This document shows positions 16,911-24,993 of a DNA stretch of 64,000 nucleotides, piece by piece. The stretch is taken from contig NZ_CP119424.1 in the NCBI RefSeq assembly GCF_029223585.1, positions 620,001-684,000 on the forward strand. The letters are read 5' to 3'. This DNA comes from Photobacterium sp. DA100. Lineage in GTDB: Bacteria; Pseudomonadota; Gammaproteobacteria; Enterobacterales; Vibrionaceae. Every line of letters begins with the position of its first letter. Positions within the stretch are counted from its first letter, which is position 1. The position numbers and the translations under genes are program-made. A model generated the notes under the pieces. That model ran no database searches and was not told the DNA's origin. It worked only from the letters and a program-made list of their open reading frames with translations.

Positions 16911-19108
16911 TGCAATCGAAGGAAGAGTCATTCAGGATAACCAGTATTCCATTGCAATTACGTGATGTAGTGGTTCTGCTAGGTGTACCACTCAAGCGAG
17001 ATAGTTACCGAATCAATAACGGCAAATACATGGTCAGCGTAAAGATGAACCCCAAAATGCTACCCGTTAAACCCGCTATCGGTCAACACTGGGACATTGA
17101 AGGCCAGTGTGAGGTTAAATCAATGTCTGTAGGCGACTTTGATATGCAGGAACACGCTTTTGAGTCCCCTGAGAAAATTAAATGCACTCTTCCTGAAACA
17201 CAAGAAGCGCTTGTGCGTTTCATTGCCTCTCAAACGACCTTTAAGGGTATAGGTGAATCTAAGGCTAGGGAATTGTGGAAAACATTTGGTAAGAAGCTCT
17301 ACACGCTTACAGAGGAGGACACAAAGGCAAACCGTGAGGTGTTAAGGGCTGTTTTAACTGAGACCTCGATTTCAGCGCTGTATGAGGGATTCGACCAGTA
17401 CGCAAACCTCAAAAGTGCAAACTGGATGACTGAGCATAGCATTCCACAGGACATCCAAGCGAGGTTATTTAAACACCACGGAAAGGAGTCCGTTAACGCT
17501 ATAAAGTCCGACCCGTTCAGGTTAATGACTTTCGGCTTGCCTTTTGCTGAAACCGAAAAATTGGCGCGCGATAAGTTCTTTGTGTTACCCGTCGATACAC
17601 GCAGGCTAATTGCAGCGTCTGAAGCCGCAATCATGAGAACAATGGATGGCGGTCATACATGCGCCTACCAGAAAGATTTGCGTTACGGGTTAAGCAAGTA
17701 TCTCAAAGATGATGAGCTGGTAAAGCTTGCTGAGAAAGCCAGTTTTGATGAGTGCCGTTGGGTTTACCATGAGGCGTCAAAAGCCTATCAATCAACAGCA
17801 ATGTGCCTGATGGAGCATACGGTAGCCGAACGGTTCGCCACGCTTTCGGTAAACAATGATTTATTTGATGAGGTGGTCAACAATGCTTACGTGAAAGCTG
17901 TTCATGGATTACCGTACCCACTCACCCAGAAGCAAGAACAAGGCATTATGAATGCCTTGGACAACAGTATTGCCACCATTACGGGCGGAGCGGGAACAGG
18001 TAAGACAACGGTTTTGCGCACCGCTTTGAAGGCTTTCAAGAACCTCGGTTACCAGATCCATGCATTGGCACTATCAGGTCGGGCAGCGAAGCGTTTGCAT
18101 GAAAGCATCGGACTGGAAACCAGCACCATAGCAGGGTTCTTGCGCAAAGGTGAGGAGCAGTCACCCGATGAAAAGCACCTCGTGGTCATTGATGAGGCGT
18201 CGATGGTTGACTTGCCGACCATGTTCCGTATCGTGACATCCATCCCCCCTGAAACGCGTATTCTTCTGGTTGGTGACCCTAACCAGCTCCCCCCTATAGG
18301 TGTTGGGCGAATCCTATATGATGTGATTGATTCAGGCGTTATCGTTAACACAACCCTTGATATTGTGAAGCGCCAAGAAGGCTCAACAGGCATCCCAGAA
18401 TATTCGAAAAGCATCAATGAAGGTGAAGTCCCTACCAATTTAACAACAGGCAACATTACCTTCCACCAAGCATCATCTAAAGAAAAAATGCTTGAAATCA
18501 CGACGAAGTTATTTGCCCTGAAGCCTGACGAATCCAGAGTGGTTGCACCCACAAAAGCGCTGGTAAAAGAGTCTAATGCCAACATACAAGCTGAGGTAAA
18601 CCCTGATGGAACCTGTATGCTGTTTCAGTTGGGGATCGAGTATTTTAATCACGAGCTAAAACAGAATGACAGGGTTATTTTCATCAGGAATAACTATGAC
18701 CTAGGTATTCAGAACGGGTCGTTAGGTCAGCTCATTTCCGTCACCCAAGATGGCGATACGTTAGGTGAGGTTCGTACCGATGAAGGCCACATAGTACCGA
18801 TTGACCGTAACATAATTGATGATGTGAACTTGGGGTATTCAATGACCTTGCATAAAGCCCAAGGCTCCCAGTTCCCCCGAATCATTATTATCGTGCCGAA
18901 ATCTCGGTTAGTGGACAGGGCTTGGTTATATACCGCAGTGACAAGGGCAGAGAATGAGGTTCACATCATTGGTGATAAAGAAGTGATCTGTGAAGTTATT
19001 GAGGCTGCATCACATACTTCCACTCGGAACACTATGATGGCTAACTTGATTGAGTCTAAAGTCGTAGAAAAGCTGAAGGGCTGTCAAGTCGATTCGGTGA
19101 ATGCCTAG
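16907..19108 (+). CDS. RecD-like AAA ATP-dependent DNA helicase
   Basis: 733-residue superfamily 1B helicase. Helix-hairpin-helix-like segments occur around residues 105-165 (FKGIGESKARELWKTFGKKL). Motif I is TGGAGTGKTT (359-368). Motif II is DEASMVD beginning at Asp429. Motif III is GDPNQLPPIG, and the C-terminal UvrD_C_2 motif is MTLHKAQGSQFP (from about 646), followed by YTAVTRAENEV. All key residues are present, so it should be active. Its ATG overlaps the previous TGA (ATGA), making it the fifth coupled gene of the GMT unit. It may help process island DNA during excision or replication, or be a defence component. Neither is shown by the sequence. Confidence 0.85.
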   Translation: MMQSKEESFRITSIPLQLRDVVVLLGVPLKRDSYRINNGKYMVSVKMNPKMLPVKPAIGQHWDIEGQCEVKSMSVGDFDMQEHAFESPEKIKCTLPETQEALVRFIASQTTFKGIGESKARELWKTFGKKLYTLTEEDTKANREVLRAVLTETSISALYEGFDQYANLKSANWMTEHSIPQDIQARLFKHHGKESVNAIKSDPFRLMTFGLPFAETEKLARDKFFVLPVDTRRLIAASEAAIMRTMDGGHTCAYQKDLRYGLSKYLKDDELVKLAEKASFDECRWVYHEASKAYQSTAMCLMEHTVAERFATLSVNNDLFDEVVNNAYVKAVHGLPYPLTQKQEQGIMNALDNSIATITGGAGTGKTTVLRTALKAFKNLGYQIHALALSGRAAKRLHESIGLETSTIAGFLRKGEEQSPDEKHLVVIDEASMVDLPTMFRIVTSIPPETRILLVGDPNQLPPIGVGRILYDVIDSGVIVNTTLDIVKRQEGSTGIPEYSKSINEGEVPTNLTTGNITFHQASSKEKMLEITTKLFALKPDESRVVAPTKALVKESNANIQAEVNPDGTCMLFQLGIEYFNHELKQNDRVIFIRNNYDLGIQNGSLGQLISVTQDGDTLGEVRTDEGHIVPIDRNIIDDVNLGYSMTLHKAQGSQFPRIIIIVPKSRLVDRAWLYTAVTRAENEVHIIGDKEVICEVIEAASHTSTRNTMMANLIESKVVEKLKGCQVDSVNA

Positions 19109-19690
19109 CGAGTAGTGAGCTGCGCGAACGTCAAGCCGAAGGCGAACGAGTGGCTGAACCTAATCTGCTTTACAGCATATCCTTTGATAGCCTATTGGGT
19201 AGGTGTAGGCACAGGATGTGCCACCGCCTTACCAAGCCCAGTGGCAGAGCCATAAGCGTGTATCAAATAAAAAAATAAGGCTCTGTTGTTACGTGTTGCT
19301 GGACAATTGCAGTCAGGAGGGAAAACACAGTTCTGCCCCAAAATGTTATAGATAATTCCATCAATAGTGAGGGGCTGCATTTTTTCATTACATTCTTAAC
19401 CTGAACTTGGAGCTGTCTAGTTTCTAGCTGGCGATTCACTAAAGATAAAATGGGACTGTGGCCAAGCGCTTACTAATAAAGCACAGCTCGCCTACCCCAA
19501 TCTAGAGCGAATAACTTTTTTCAACAGCGCCGCATACTAATGTTAAAGCGATAGACGCTCTACGCGCCAATTTGCCCCCTTAAAACAGGCAAATTGAGGG
19601 GTTTCAATGCATTGATTTTATAGGTTTTTATTTTGATGTCTTTTCATGAGCACAATGCTAGTCTTGCCTTCAGTTCAGCAAGGAGTACTC
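19109..19690. other. 582-base region without a secure gene, between helicase and qnr
   Basis: No convincing gene. Two overlapping short minus-strand reading frames (19192-19380, 62 residues; 19263-19388, 41 residues) lack clear ribosome-binding sites. A perfect 9-bp inverted repeat (CAATTTGCC 19568-19576, GGCAAATTG 19588-19596) lies 95-123 bases before the qnr start. I saw neither an integron attC-like core nor a LexA box. It may be a cargo junction. Confidence 0.4.
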
Positions 19691-20356
19691 ATGGAAACCT
19701 ACAATCATACATATCGGCACCACAACTTTTCACATAAAGACTTAAGCGCTCTCACGTTCACTGCTTGCACATTTATTCGCTGCGACTTTCGACGCGCTAA
19801 CTTGCGCGATGCGACATTCGTCAACTGCAAGTTCATTGAACAGGGTGATATCGAAGGCTGCCACTTTGATGTCGCAGATCTTCGTGATGCAAGTTTCCAA
19901 CAATGCCAACTTGCAATGGCAAACTTCAGTAACGCCAATTGCTACGGTATTGAGTTACGCGAGTGCGATTTGAAAGGTGCCAACTTTTCCCGAGCAAACT
20001 TTGCCAATCAAGTGAGTAATCGTATGTACTTTTGCTCAGCCTTTATTACTGGATGTAACCTTTCCTATGCCAATATGGAACGGGTTTGTTTAGAAAAATG
20101 TGAGCTGTTTGAAAATCGCTGGATAGGAACTCACCTAGCGGGTGCATCACTGAAAGAGTCAGACTTAAGTCGAGGTGTTTTTTCCGAAGATGTCTGGGGG
20201 CAATTTAGCCTACAGGGGGCCAATTTATGCCACGCCGAACTCGATGGTTTAGATCCGCGCAAAGTCGATACATCAGGTATCAAAATTGCAGCTTGGCAGC
20301 AAGAACAGATTCTCGAAGCGCTGGGTATTGTTGTTTTTCCTGACCAATTGCTTTGA
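19691..20356 (+). CDS. qnr: QnrS-like pentapeptide-repeat quinolone-resistance protein
   Basis: 221-residue protein built of pentapeptide repeats (A(D/N)LXX), for example FRRANLRDATFVNCKF and CDLKGANFSRANF. Proteins of this family fold as a DNA-like right-handed beta-helix and protect DNA gyrase and topoisomerase IV from quinolones. The sequence METYNHTYRHHNFSHKDLS through DPRKVDTSGIKIAAWQQE is, from memory, QnrS1 with about a dozen substitutions and three extra C-terminal residues (QLL). An upstream in-frame ATG at 19646 exists, but 19691 has AAGGAG 6 bases upstream and matches the family start. It is cargo of the GMT island, after the helicase. Whether it gives clinical resistance depends on expression. 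Confidence 0.93.
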   Translation: METYNHTYRHHNFSHKDLSALTFTACTFIRCDFRRANLRDATFVNCKFIEQGDIEGCHFDVADLRDASFQQCQLAMANFSNANCYGIELRECDLKGANFSRANFANQVSNRMYFCSAFITGCNLSYANMERVCLEKCELFENRWIGTHLAGASLKESDLSRGVFSEDVWGQFSLQGANLCHAELDGLDPRKVDTSGIKIAAWQQEQILEALGIVVFPDQLL

Positions 20357-20432
20357 TGTGTGATTTTATACGCTCAAAATTTATAAAACGAATAATATTC
20401 TAAACCTTGCAATAATAGACATAGGAACAACC

Positions 20433-21653
20433 TTGTATAATTTTCTATCCTCTGGCGCATTTGTTGAAACCTTCACAATAGAGCCATATAGCAGTGGGTC
20501 ACTTAATGGGCTTAAATTTGCCGTTAAAGATAATATTGATATTGCTCAGTATAAAACATCATATGGTAGCCCATCTTGGCAAAGTAAACATAAGGCTGCC
20601 ATTTATAATGCCTTGTGTGTTGATCAGCTATTAGGCTCTGGGGCAACCTGTTTAGGGAAGACGGTATCCGATGAATTCACATATAGTTTAGATGGCGAAA
20701 ATTTCTTTTTTGGAACACCTATCAACCCAAAAGTGCCAGATAGAATACCGGGAGGCTCATCTAGTGGTTCGGCTTCTGCTGTTGCGTGTGGTTTAGTGGA
20801 TTTTGCCATTGGAACCGATTCAGCAGGATCAATCCGAGTGCCTGCAAGTTTGTGTGGCGTTTACGCAATGCGACCAACCATGCATCGAATATCGGAGGCA
20901 GGTGTCTTACCTTTCGTCCCTAGCACGAGTACGGTTGGGGCTTTTGCCAATGATATAAATGTATTGGGCGATGTTATGCAAACGCTATTAAAGAGTGAAA
21001 GCGTGGTATCACAAAAAATAGAGACTATTTACCTGCTTGAAGATGCCTTTAATACCTCTGATGCTGAGGTATCAACTCTGATAAAAGATAGTATCTACAA
21101 TTTATTGGTTAATATTGATGCCAATGTTGTCTCTATTACACTGAGCGATATTCTTGGCGAAGAAGCAACCCTTGATATGCTTAATGTTAATGCATTAAGA
21201 CCATTGCAAACTTTTGAGTTCTTAAACACTGTCGGTAACTGGATTGAACATGAATCGCCTGAACTTAGCCCATTTTTTGCCATGAAATATGAAACGGTGC
21301 GCAAGTTTGATCGCAAATCGGTTAGCGATTCTCTCCGGCTTTGTGAGCGATATTTTCTAGAGATCTCCTCGTTTCTTAAAAAGGGAGATTTAGTTTTATT
21401 TCCCACAGTACCCACGATTGCACCATTAAAACATTCGCTTGAGGATATGGAAACAGCGCTAGATTTTTATGACCGAACAATGTCGATCACTTCATTTTCT
21501 GGTATTGGTCGTTTGCCTGAAATATCGATACCAATAGCAAATATAGATAACGCACCTGTTGGACTATCTGTGGCCGCAGGCTTTTATCAAGATGAATTTT
21601 TAATATCCAGTGTAAAGCAGTTACTTTGTGGGGGGGATATCACCTCAAACTAA
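20433..21653 (+). CDS. Amidase-signature family hydrolase
   Basis: 406-residue amidase of the Ser-cisSer-Lys type. The catalytic lysine is in LKFAVKDNIDIA. The serine-rich loop is PGGSSSGSASAVACGLVDFA and the nucleophile segment is GTDSAGSIRVPASLCGVYA, so the triad is intact. Length is near that of small single-domain amidases (AtzE or indole-acetamide hydrolase type, usually 400-500). It starts at TTG with AGGA 7 bases upstream. No partner enzyme lies beside it. The substrate cannot be told from sequence; GatA is unlikely without GatB and GatC. It follows qnr by 76 bases on the same strand and is the last cargo gene before the probable right end of the island. Confidence 0.85.
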   Translation: MYNFLSSGAFVETFTIEPYSSGSLNGLKFAVKDNIDIAQYKTSYGSPSWQSKHKAAIYNALCVDQLLGSGATCLGKTVSDEFTYSLDGENFFFGTPINPKVPDRIPGGSSSGSASAVACGLVDFAIGTDSAGSIRVPASLCGVYAMRPTMHRISEAGVLPFVPSTSTVGAFANDINVLGDVMQTLLKSESVVSQKIETIYLLEDAFNTSDAEVSTLIKDSIYNLLVNIDANVVSITLSDILGEEATLDMLNVNALRPLQTFEFLNTVGNWIEHESPELSPFFAMKYETVRKFDRKSVSDSLRLCERYFLEISSFLKKGDLVLFPTVPTIAPLKHSLEDMETALDFYDRTMSITSFSGIGRLPEISIPIANIDNAPVGLSVAAGFYQDEFLISSVKQLLCGGDITSN

Positions 21654-22026
21654 GTGACTAAATTCACTATGCAATTGATACAAGCTACTCATGCTGCCCT
21701 AACTCATTTCTGTCCAAATGTGTGCCAGAGAGGGTCATTATCAATGTGACCCTGACTAGCTCATTGCAACGTAGCTACTAGCTCTGTACAGCTGTGAAGT
21801 GTGATTATACTTGCCGTTGTGAAGCCAGTAACACGTAACTACAGCAGGATCAAAATACACACTGATAGTACATAGTGAACATCAGTGTGTATTTTATACT
21901 TTGTTGGGTTTAATCCTTGCTAAGAGTAGCACCACCCACCCACCCAACTTTTCAGTACATGCTTTTTAGGCGGTACTCTCGAAAGGCGGTCTTTTTTAGT
22001 TTTGGTTCTGGTTATTATACCGGTAA
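21654..22026. other. Intergenic region between amidase and DMT transporter (probable island edge)
   Basis: 373 bases with no supported gene. The inverted repeat at 21852-21895 is the only clear structure. A C-rich stretch (CACCCACCCACCCAAC) follows at about 21935-21950. The change from island-type to ordinary chromosomal genes happens here. Confidence 0.45.
21852..21895. repeat. Perfect 15-bp inverted repeat at the probable right end of the GMT island
   Basis: AAAATACACACTGAT (21852-21866) and ATCAGTGTGTATTTT (21881-21895) face each other over 14 bases. It could be a bidirectional terminator of the amidase gene, although only TTTTAT follows, or a recombinase-binding end. CACACTG and AGTGTGTA also occur near the left end (11394-11400 and 11338-11345). 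Confidence 0.5.
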
Positions 22027-22947
22027 CTACTTACTCGGCGCCGCACGCTGGCTACCGAAAATGTTTATAAGCGTACCGACAATGATCAAGCTGCCGCCCA
22101 GTAGCGTCCAGACTGAAGGCAGCTCATTAAATAGGAATGCGCCGAGCAGGATCGAAAAGACCACTTGAATGTAGGAGTAGGCGGTAGCCTTGCTTGCCGC
22201 TTCGGTTTGCATGGCTTTGGTCAAGCAGACTTGGCCAATTTGGGTGAAGATACCAACCAATAATAACAAGGCGGCCTCGAACAATGTTGGCATTTGGATT
22301 TCGCCACCCAGCAGGGTAAGAGACAACGGCAGAGCGATGAACGGAAAGTAAAAAACGATGACCGAGCTGTCCTCGCTTCTGCTCAAGCGTTTGACAATGG
22401 TATAGGCAACCGCACTGAAAAATGCACCCAACATGGCGATACTTACGGCAAAAGTAGGAAGTTCAACCGCGCTACTGGCAAGCATATTGGGTTTCACGGT
22501 AATGATGAGACCAATGATGCTCAGCACAATACAGGCAATGGTCGACAGTTGGATCCGTTCTTTAAGGAAGAGCAGTGCCAGTACAGCGGTAAATACCGGA
22601 TGCAGGTATTGTAGGATCGTTGCTTCAGCCAACGGCAAATGCGCAATCGCATAGTAGACACAGATCAGTCCCAGTGTACCGACGGTACCCCTCGCGACTA
22701 AGAGTGGCTTGTTGTTACCCCACACCGGGATTTTTTTGCGCTTGATGTCGAGGTAGCTGATTATGAGTGAGATAAACGCCCTTGCGGCTACAATTTGGAA
22801 GATAGGCATTCCCGTGCTGCTGACCAGCTTGACACAAGCGGCCATCAGGGCAAAGCCAAGTGCTGAAAGCAGCATATACCTCAGCCCGACAGGGAGTTGG
22901 CTGAAGATGGAGTTCCTAAGGAATGGTGGGACAAGGGTTTTGTACAT
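22027..22947 (-). CDS. DMT-family (EamA) transporter
   Basis: 306-residue inner-membrane protein with about ten hydrophobic helices in two EamA repeats (YMLLSALGFALMAACVKLV ... TVGTLGLICVYYAIAHLPLA; later VAYTIVKRLSRSEDSS and YSYIQVVFSILLGAFLFNEL). Members export or exchange small metabolites; the substrate is unknown. The ORF is open further upstream to 23049, but the first 34 residues would add a non-family segment, so I prefer the ATG at 22947, which has GAGG somewhat upstream. Upstream on the same strand is HMG-CoA reductase, separated by a terminator. Confidence 0.8.
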   Translation of the reverse strand: MYKTLVPPFLRNSIFSQLPVGLRYMLLSALGFALMAACVKLVSSTGMPIFQIVAARAFISLIISYLDIKRKKIPVWGNNKPLLVARGTVGTLGLICVYYAIAHLPLAEATILQYLHPVFTAVLALLFLKERIQLSTIACIVLSIIGLIITVKPNMLASSAVELPTFAVSIAMLGAFFSAVAYTIVKRLSRSEDSSVIVFYFPFIALPLSLTLLGGEIQMPTLFEAALLLLVGIFTQIGQVCLTKAMQTEAASKATAYSYIQVVFSILLGAFLFNELPSVWTLLGGSLIIVGTLINIFGSQRAAPSK

Positions 22948-23084
22948 TGGTGAAATTGAAACCTCAGCTGTGGTGTAGCGAAAAACGCTGATCCAAATGA
23001 TAATGGGAATCGCTGCTGCAAGTTTGCCTGAAAAAAATGCATAACGCATTAGATATGTGTGACAAATAGTCTAGAAATAATAAA

Positions 23085-23110
23085 ACGCCCTAGCATGGTG
23101 GCTAGGGCGT
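23085..23110 (-). terminator. Rho-independent terminator after HMG-CoA reductase
   Basis: Perfect 10-bp stem ACGCCCTAGC / GCTAGGGCGT with a 6-base loop. On the minus strand it continues into TTTTATTATT, 18 bases after the stop codon. Confidence 0.85.
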
Positions 23111-23128
23111 ATTGATTGTTTGGCGAAA

Positions 23129-24388
23129 CTAGCGAGCCAGTTTATGGTGAGCGCGCGAGAAGTGGCCGGCGCAGAAGGCCCCAACAATCGATAGCTCACC
23201 GGCCAGGCACAGGGCTGCACACACTTCTGATAACGCTTGGGAATTTCCGCTGCCGTGCAGACCAAGCAAATCCAGGCAGGCCTTTTGGCTTGGTAGCGAT
23301 GTTCCGCCACCGACGGTCCCCACCATCAGGTTAGGTAAGGTAACAGAAGCATATAGACCGCCGTGTTGATTCACTTCAATACGGGTAATACCGACAGCAG
23401 ACTCAGCCACACAGGCGGCATCCTGGCCACAGGCAATATAAAAAGCTGCGAGCGCATTGGCATAGTGGGCGTTGATACCAATACTGCCACTCAATGTACC
23501 GCCGATGGTGTTCATGCGGGCAAATTCGGCCATTTTCTGTGGGGTTGTGTGCAGCATTTTTTCGATCAGTACTTTGTCGATATTGATTTCGGCGGTCACT
23601 TTCTTGCCCCGCACACCGCGAAGGGTCTGTGCTGTGGCCTTCTTGTCACCAGACAGGTTGCCATCGAGGAAGGCTTCAAGTGGTTTGATCGGGGAGTGAG
23701 ACAAGATATGCTCGAAGACGGCATTGGTGGAAATGGTGACCATATTCTGGCCAGATGCATCGCCAGTGAGGTATTCAAAAACCAGATAAACATGGTTACC
23801 CTCGATATTGACGCTAATATCAGCCAGTTTGCCGTGGCGGGTAGTTGATTCGGCGATAGAGCGGAATTCGTCATACTGGGTAACAACCCAAGCCACAAAT
23901 TGGCCTGCCTGTGCCAAGTCAAAAAACGCAAAGCAAGGCGTTCGGGTCACCCCTTCATTGAGTAGCATGGCACTTGCCCCGCCGGCCTGGGTAATAAGCT
24001 GCGATCCTCGGTTGTAGGAAGCAACAAGGGCGGCTTCGGTTGTGGCGAGTGGTACGTGAAAGTCATCCTGGGCAAACAGGCCGTTTACTCGAAGCGGTCC
24101 GGCGATGCCTATGGGCATCTTGACCGTGCCGATGAAATTTTCGATGTTTTTGTTATAGCAGAGCATCTGCTCTTGTGTATGTCCATCGAGCAATTGTGCT
24201 TTGGCTTCATCGTTATCGAGCATTTGCCAGCGACGCTCGACCGCTTTGGGCGTGAGGTAAGGCGTGCGTGGCTGTTTCTTTTCCGGCTTGGCAAAGTTCG
24301 AACCAAGTCGTTGCTGCAGCTCGTCGGCAGTGAAGTCATTGACCACGGTTGTCATATGGTCACGTCGATGGAGATTAAGTTTTGGCAT
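23129..24388 (-). CDS. Hydroxymethylglutaryl-CoA reductase
   Basis: 419-residue HMG-CoA reductase, which makes mevalonate from HMG-CoA. Motifs: ENFIGTVKMPIGIAGPLRVNG at the substrate domain, the catalytic glutamate in LATTEAALVASYNRG, GDASGQNM, and GTVGGGTSLPSQKACLDLLG near the end, with a histidine pair (SRAHHKLAR) at the C-terminus. The glycine-rich motif resembles class I (NADPH) enzymes more than class II. The start at 24388 has AAGAAG upstream. Mevalonate-pathway partners are not in the window. Such an isolated reductase gene is usual in Vibrionaceae, as I recall. Confidence 0.9.
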   Translation of the reverse strand: MPKLNLHRRDHMTTVVNDFTADELQQRLGSNFAKPEKKQPRTPYLTPKAVERRWQMLDNDEAKAQLLDGHTQEQMLCYNKNIENFIGTVKMPIGIAGPLRVNGLFAQDDFHVPLATTEAALVASYNRGSQLITQAGGASAMLLNEGVTRTPCFAFFDLAQAGQFVAWVVTQYDEFRSIAESTTRHGKLADISVNIEGNHVYLVFEYLTGDASGQNMVTISTNAVFEHILSHSPIKPLEAFLDGNLSGDKKATAQTLRGVRGKKVTAEINIDKVLIEKMLHTTPQKMAEFARMNTIGGTLSGSIGINAHYANALAAFYIACGQDAACVAESAVGITRIEVNQHGGLYASVTLPNLMVGTVGGGTSLPSQKACLDLLGLHGSGNSQALSEVCAALCLAGELSIVGAFCAGHFSRAHHKLAR

Positions 24389-24483
24389 AGCAGTACTTCT
24401 TAGCTAATGACTGCGGCGGATTGTAACCCCCTAATATAAAAACACTACTCCTGCCAGTTGGGAAAATCGGCTACTGACAGAAA

Positions 24484-24891
24484 TCATTCAGGTTTTTTTT
24501 GTTTTGCGACATTGAGGAATGTTGCCATCCCGCTGATATCTAAATAACCATCAGATTTTTTATGAGTTCGGAGGTATTGATAGCCAGTCACAATTTTTAA
24601 CAGTTTATCTGCTTCAGTATTGCTGATCTTTTTACCGTTTACATGCTCAAAAGCGGCATTGAGCGCCGGTTTGTCGACAACTTCGGCTTGGCGGTAGAGA
24701 TAGCCGCAGCCTGTCGCCAGCCACTCCAGCGAACAATTCGCCCGCATCGCTATTTGGTTAGCCTTGGCCAAACTCGGCTCGCTGCCTTTTAGGTATTTGC
24801 GGAGCAAGGCTTCGCTAATTTCCACCTTGCGGGCAAAACCGCTGATACTTTCTTCGCCGATAAGCGTTCTAAGGCGAGAAGAAAAAGACAT
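24484..24891 (-). CDS. XRE-family helix-turn-helix transcriptional regulator
   Basis: 135 residues. The N-terminal HTH_3-like domain reads RLRTLIGEESISGFARKVEI followed by SEALLRKYLKGSEPSLAKAN (residues about 5-45). NCSLEWLATGCGYLYRQAE then matches the tail of phage-type or TraDIS-type XRE regulators. The last third (ISNTEADKLLKIVTGYQYLR) may dimerise. The start at 24891 (MSFSSRLR) has GGAG 10 bases upstream; the ORF is open to 24948 without a site. It is divergent from the aldo-keto reductase and lies 95 bases upstream of the HMG-CoA reductase gene. The target is unknown. Confidence 0.8.
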   Translation of the reverse strand: MSFSSRLRTLIGEESISGFARKVEISEALLRKYLKGSEPSLAKANQIAMRANCSLEWLATGCGYLYRQAEVVDKPALNAAFEHVNGKKISNTEADKLLKIVTGYQYLRTHKKSDGYLDISGMATFLNVAKQKKPE

Positions 24892-24993
24892 AGTTCGTAC
24901 TCCAGTTCGAGGGTTTGGAGTTATAGCATTGCCTCCAGAGCAGAACAAGCCTAGGATGAATGGCGATTTTTGAGTAAATGGAGTTAAGTCCTG

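Noticed and set aside
19192..19388. Two overlapping minus-strand short frames (62 and 41 codons) after the helicase
   Set aside because: Neither has a convincing ribosome-binding site, and they compete in different frames. Kept only as part of the unexplained spacer.
19401..19690. Integron attC site or LexA box ahead of qnr
   Set aside because: I looked for GTTRRRY/RYYYAAC cores and CTGT-N8-ACAG and found neither in a proper arrangement, so a cassette origin or SOS control is not supported.
22947..23049. Longer N-terminus of the DMT transporter (34 extra residues)
   Set aside because: No ribosome-binding site at 23049, and the extra residues do not fit the ten-helix EamA pattern. The start at 22947 is preferred.
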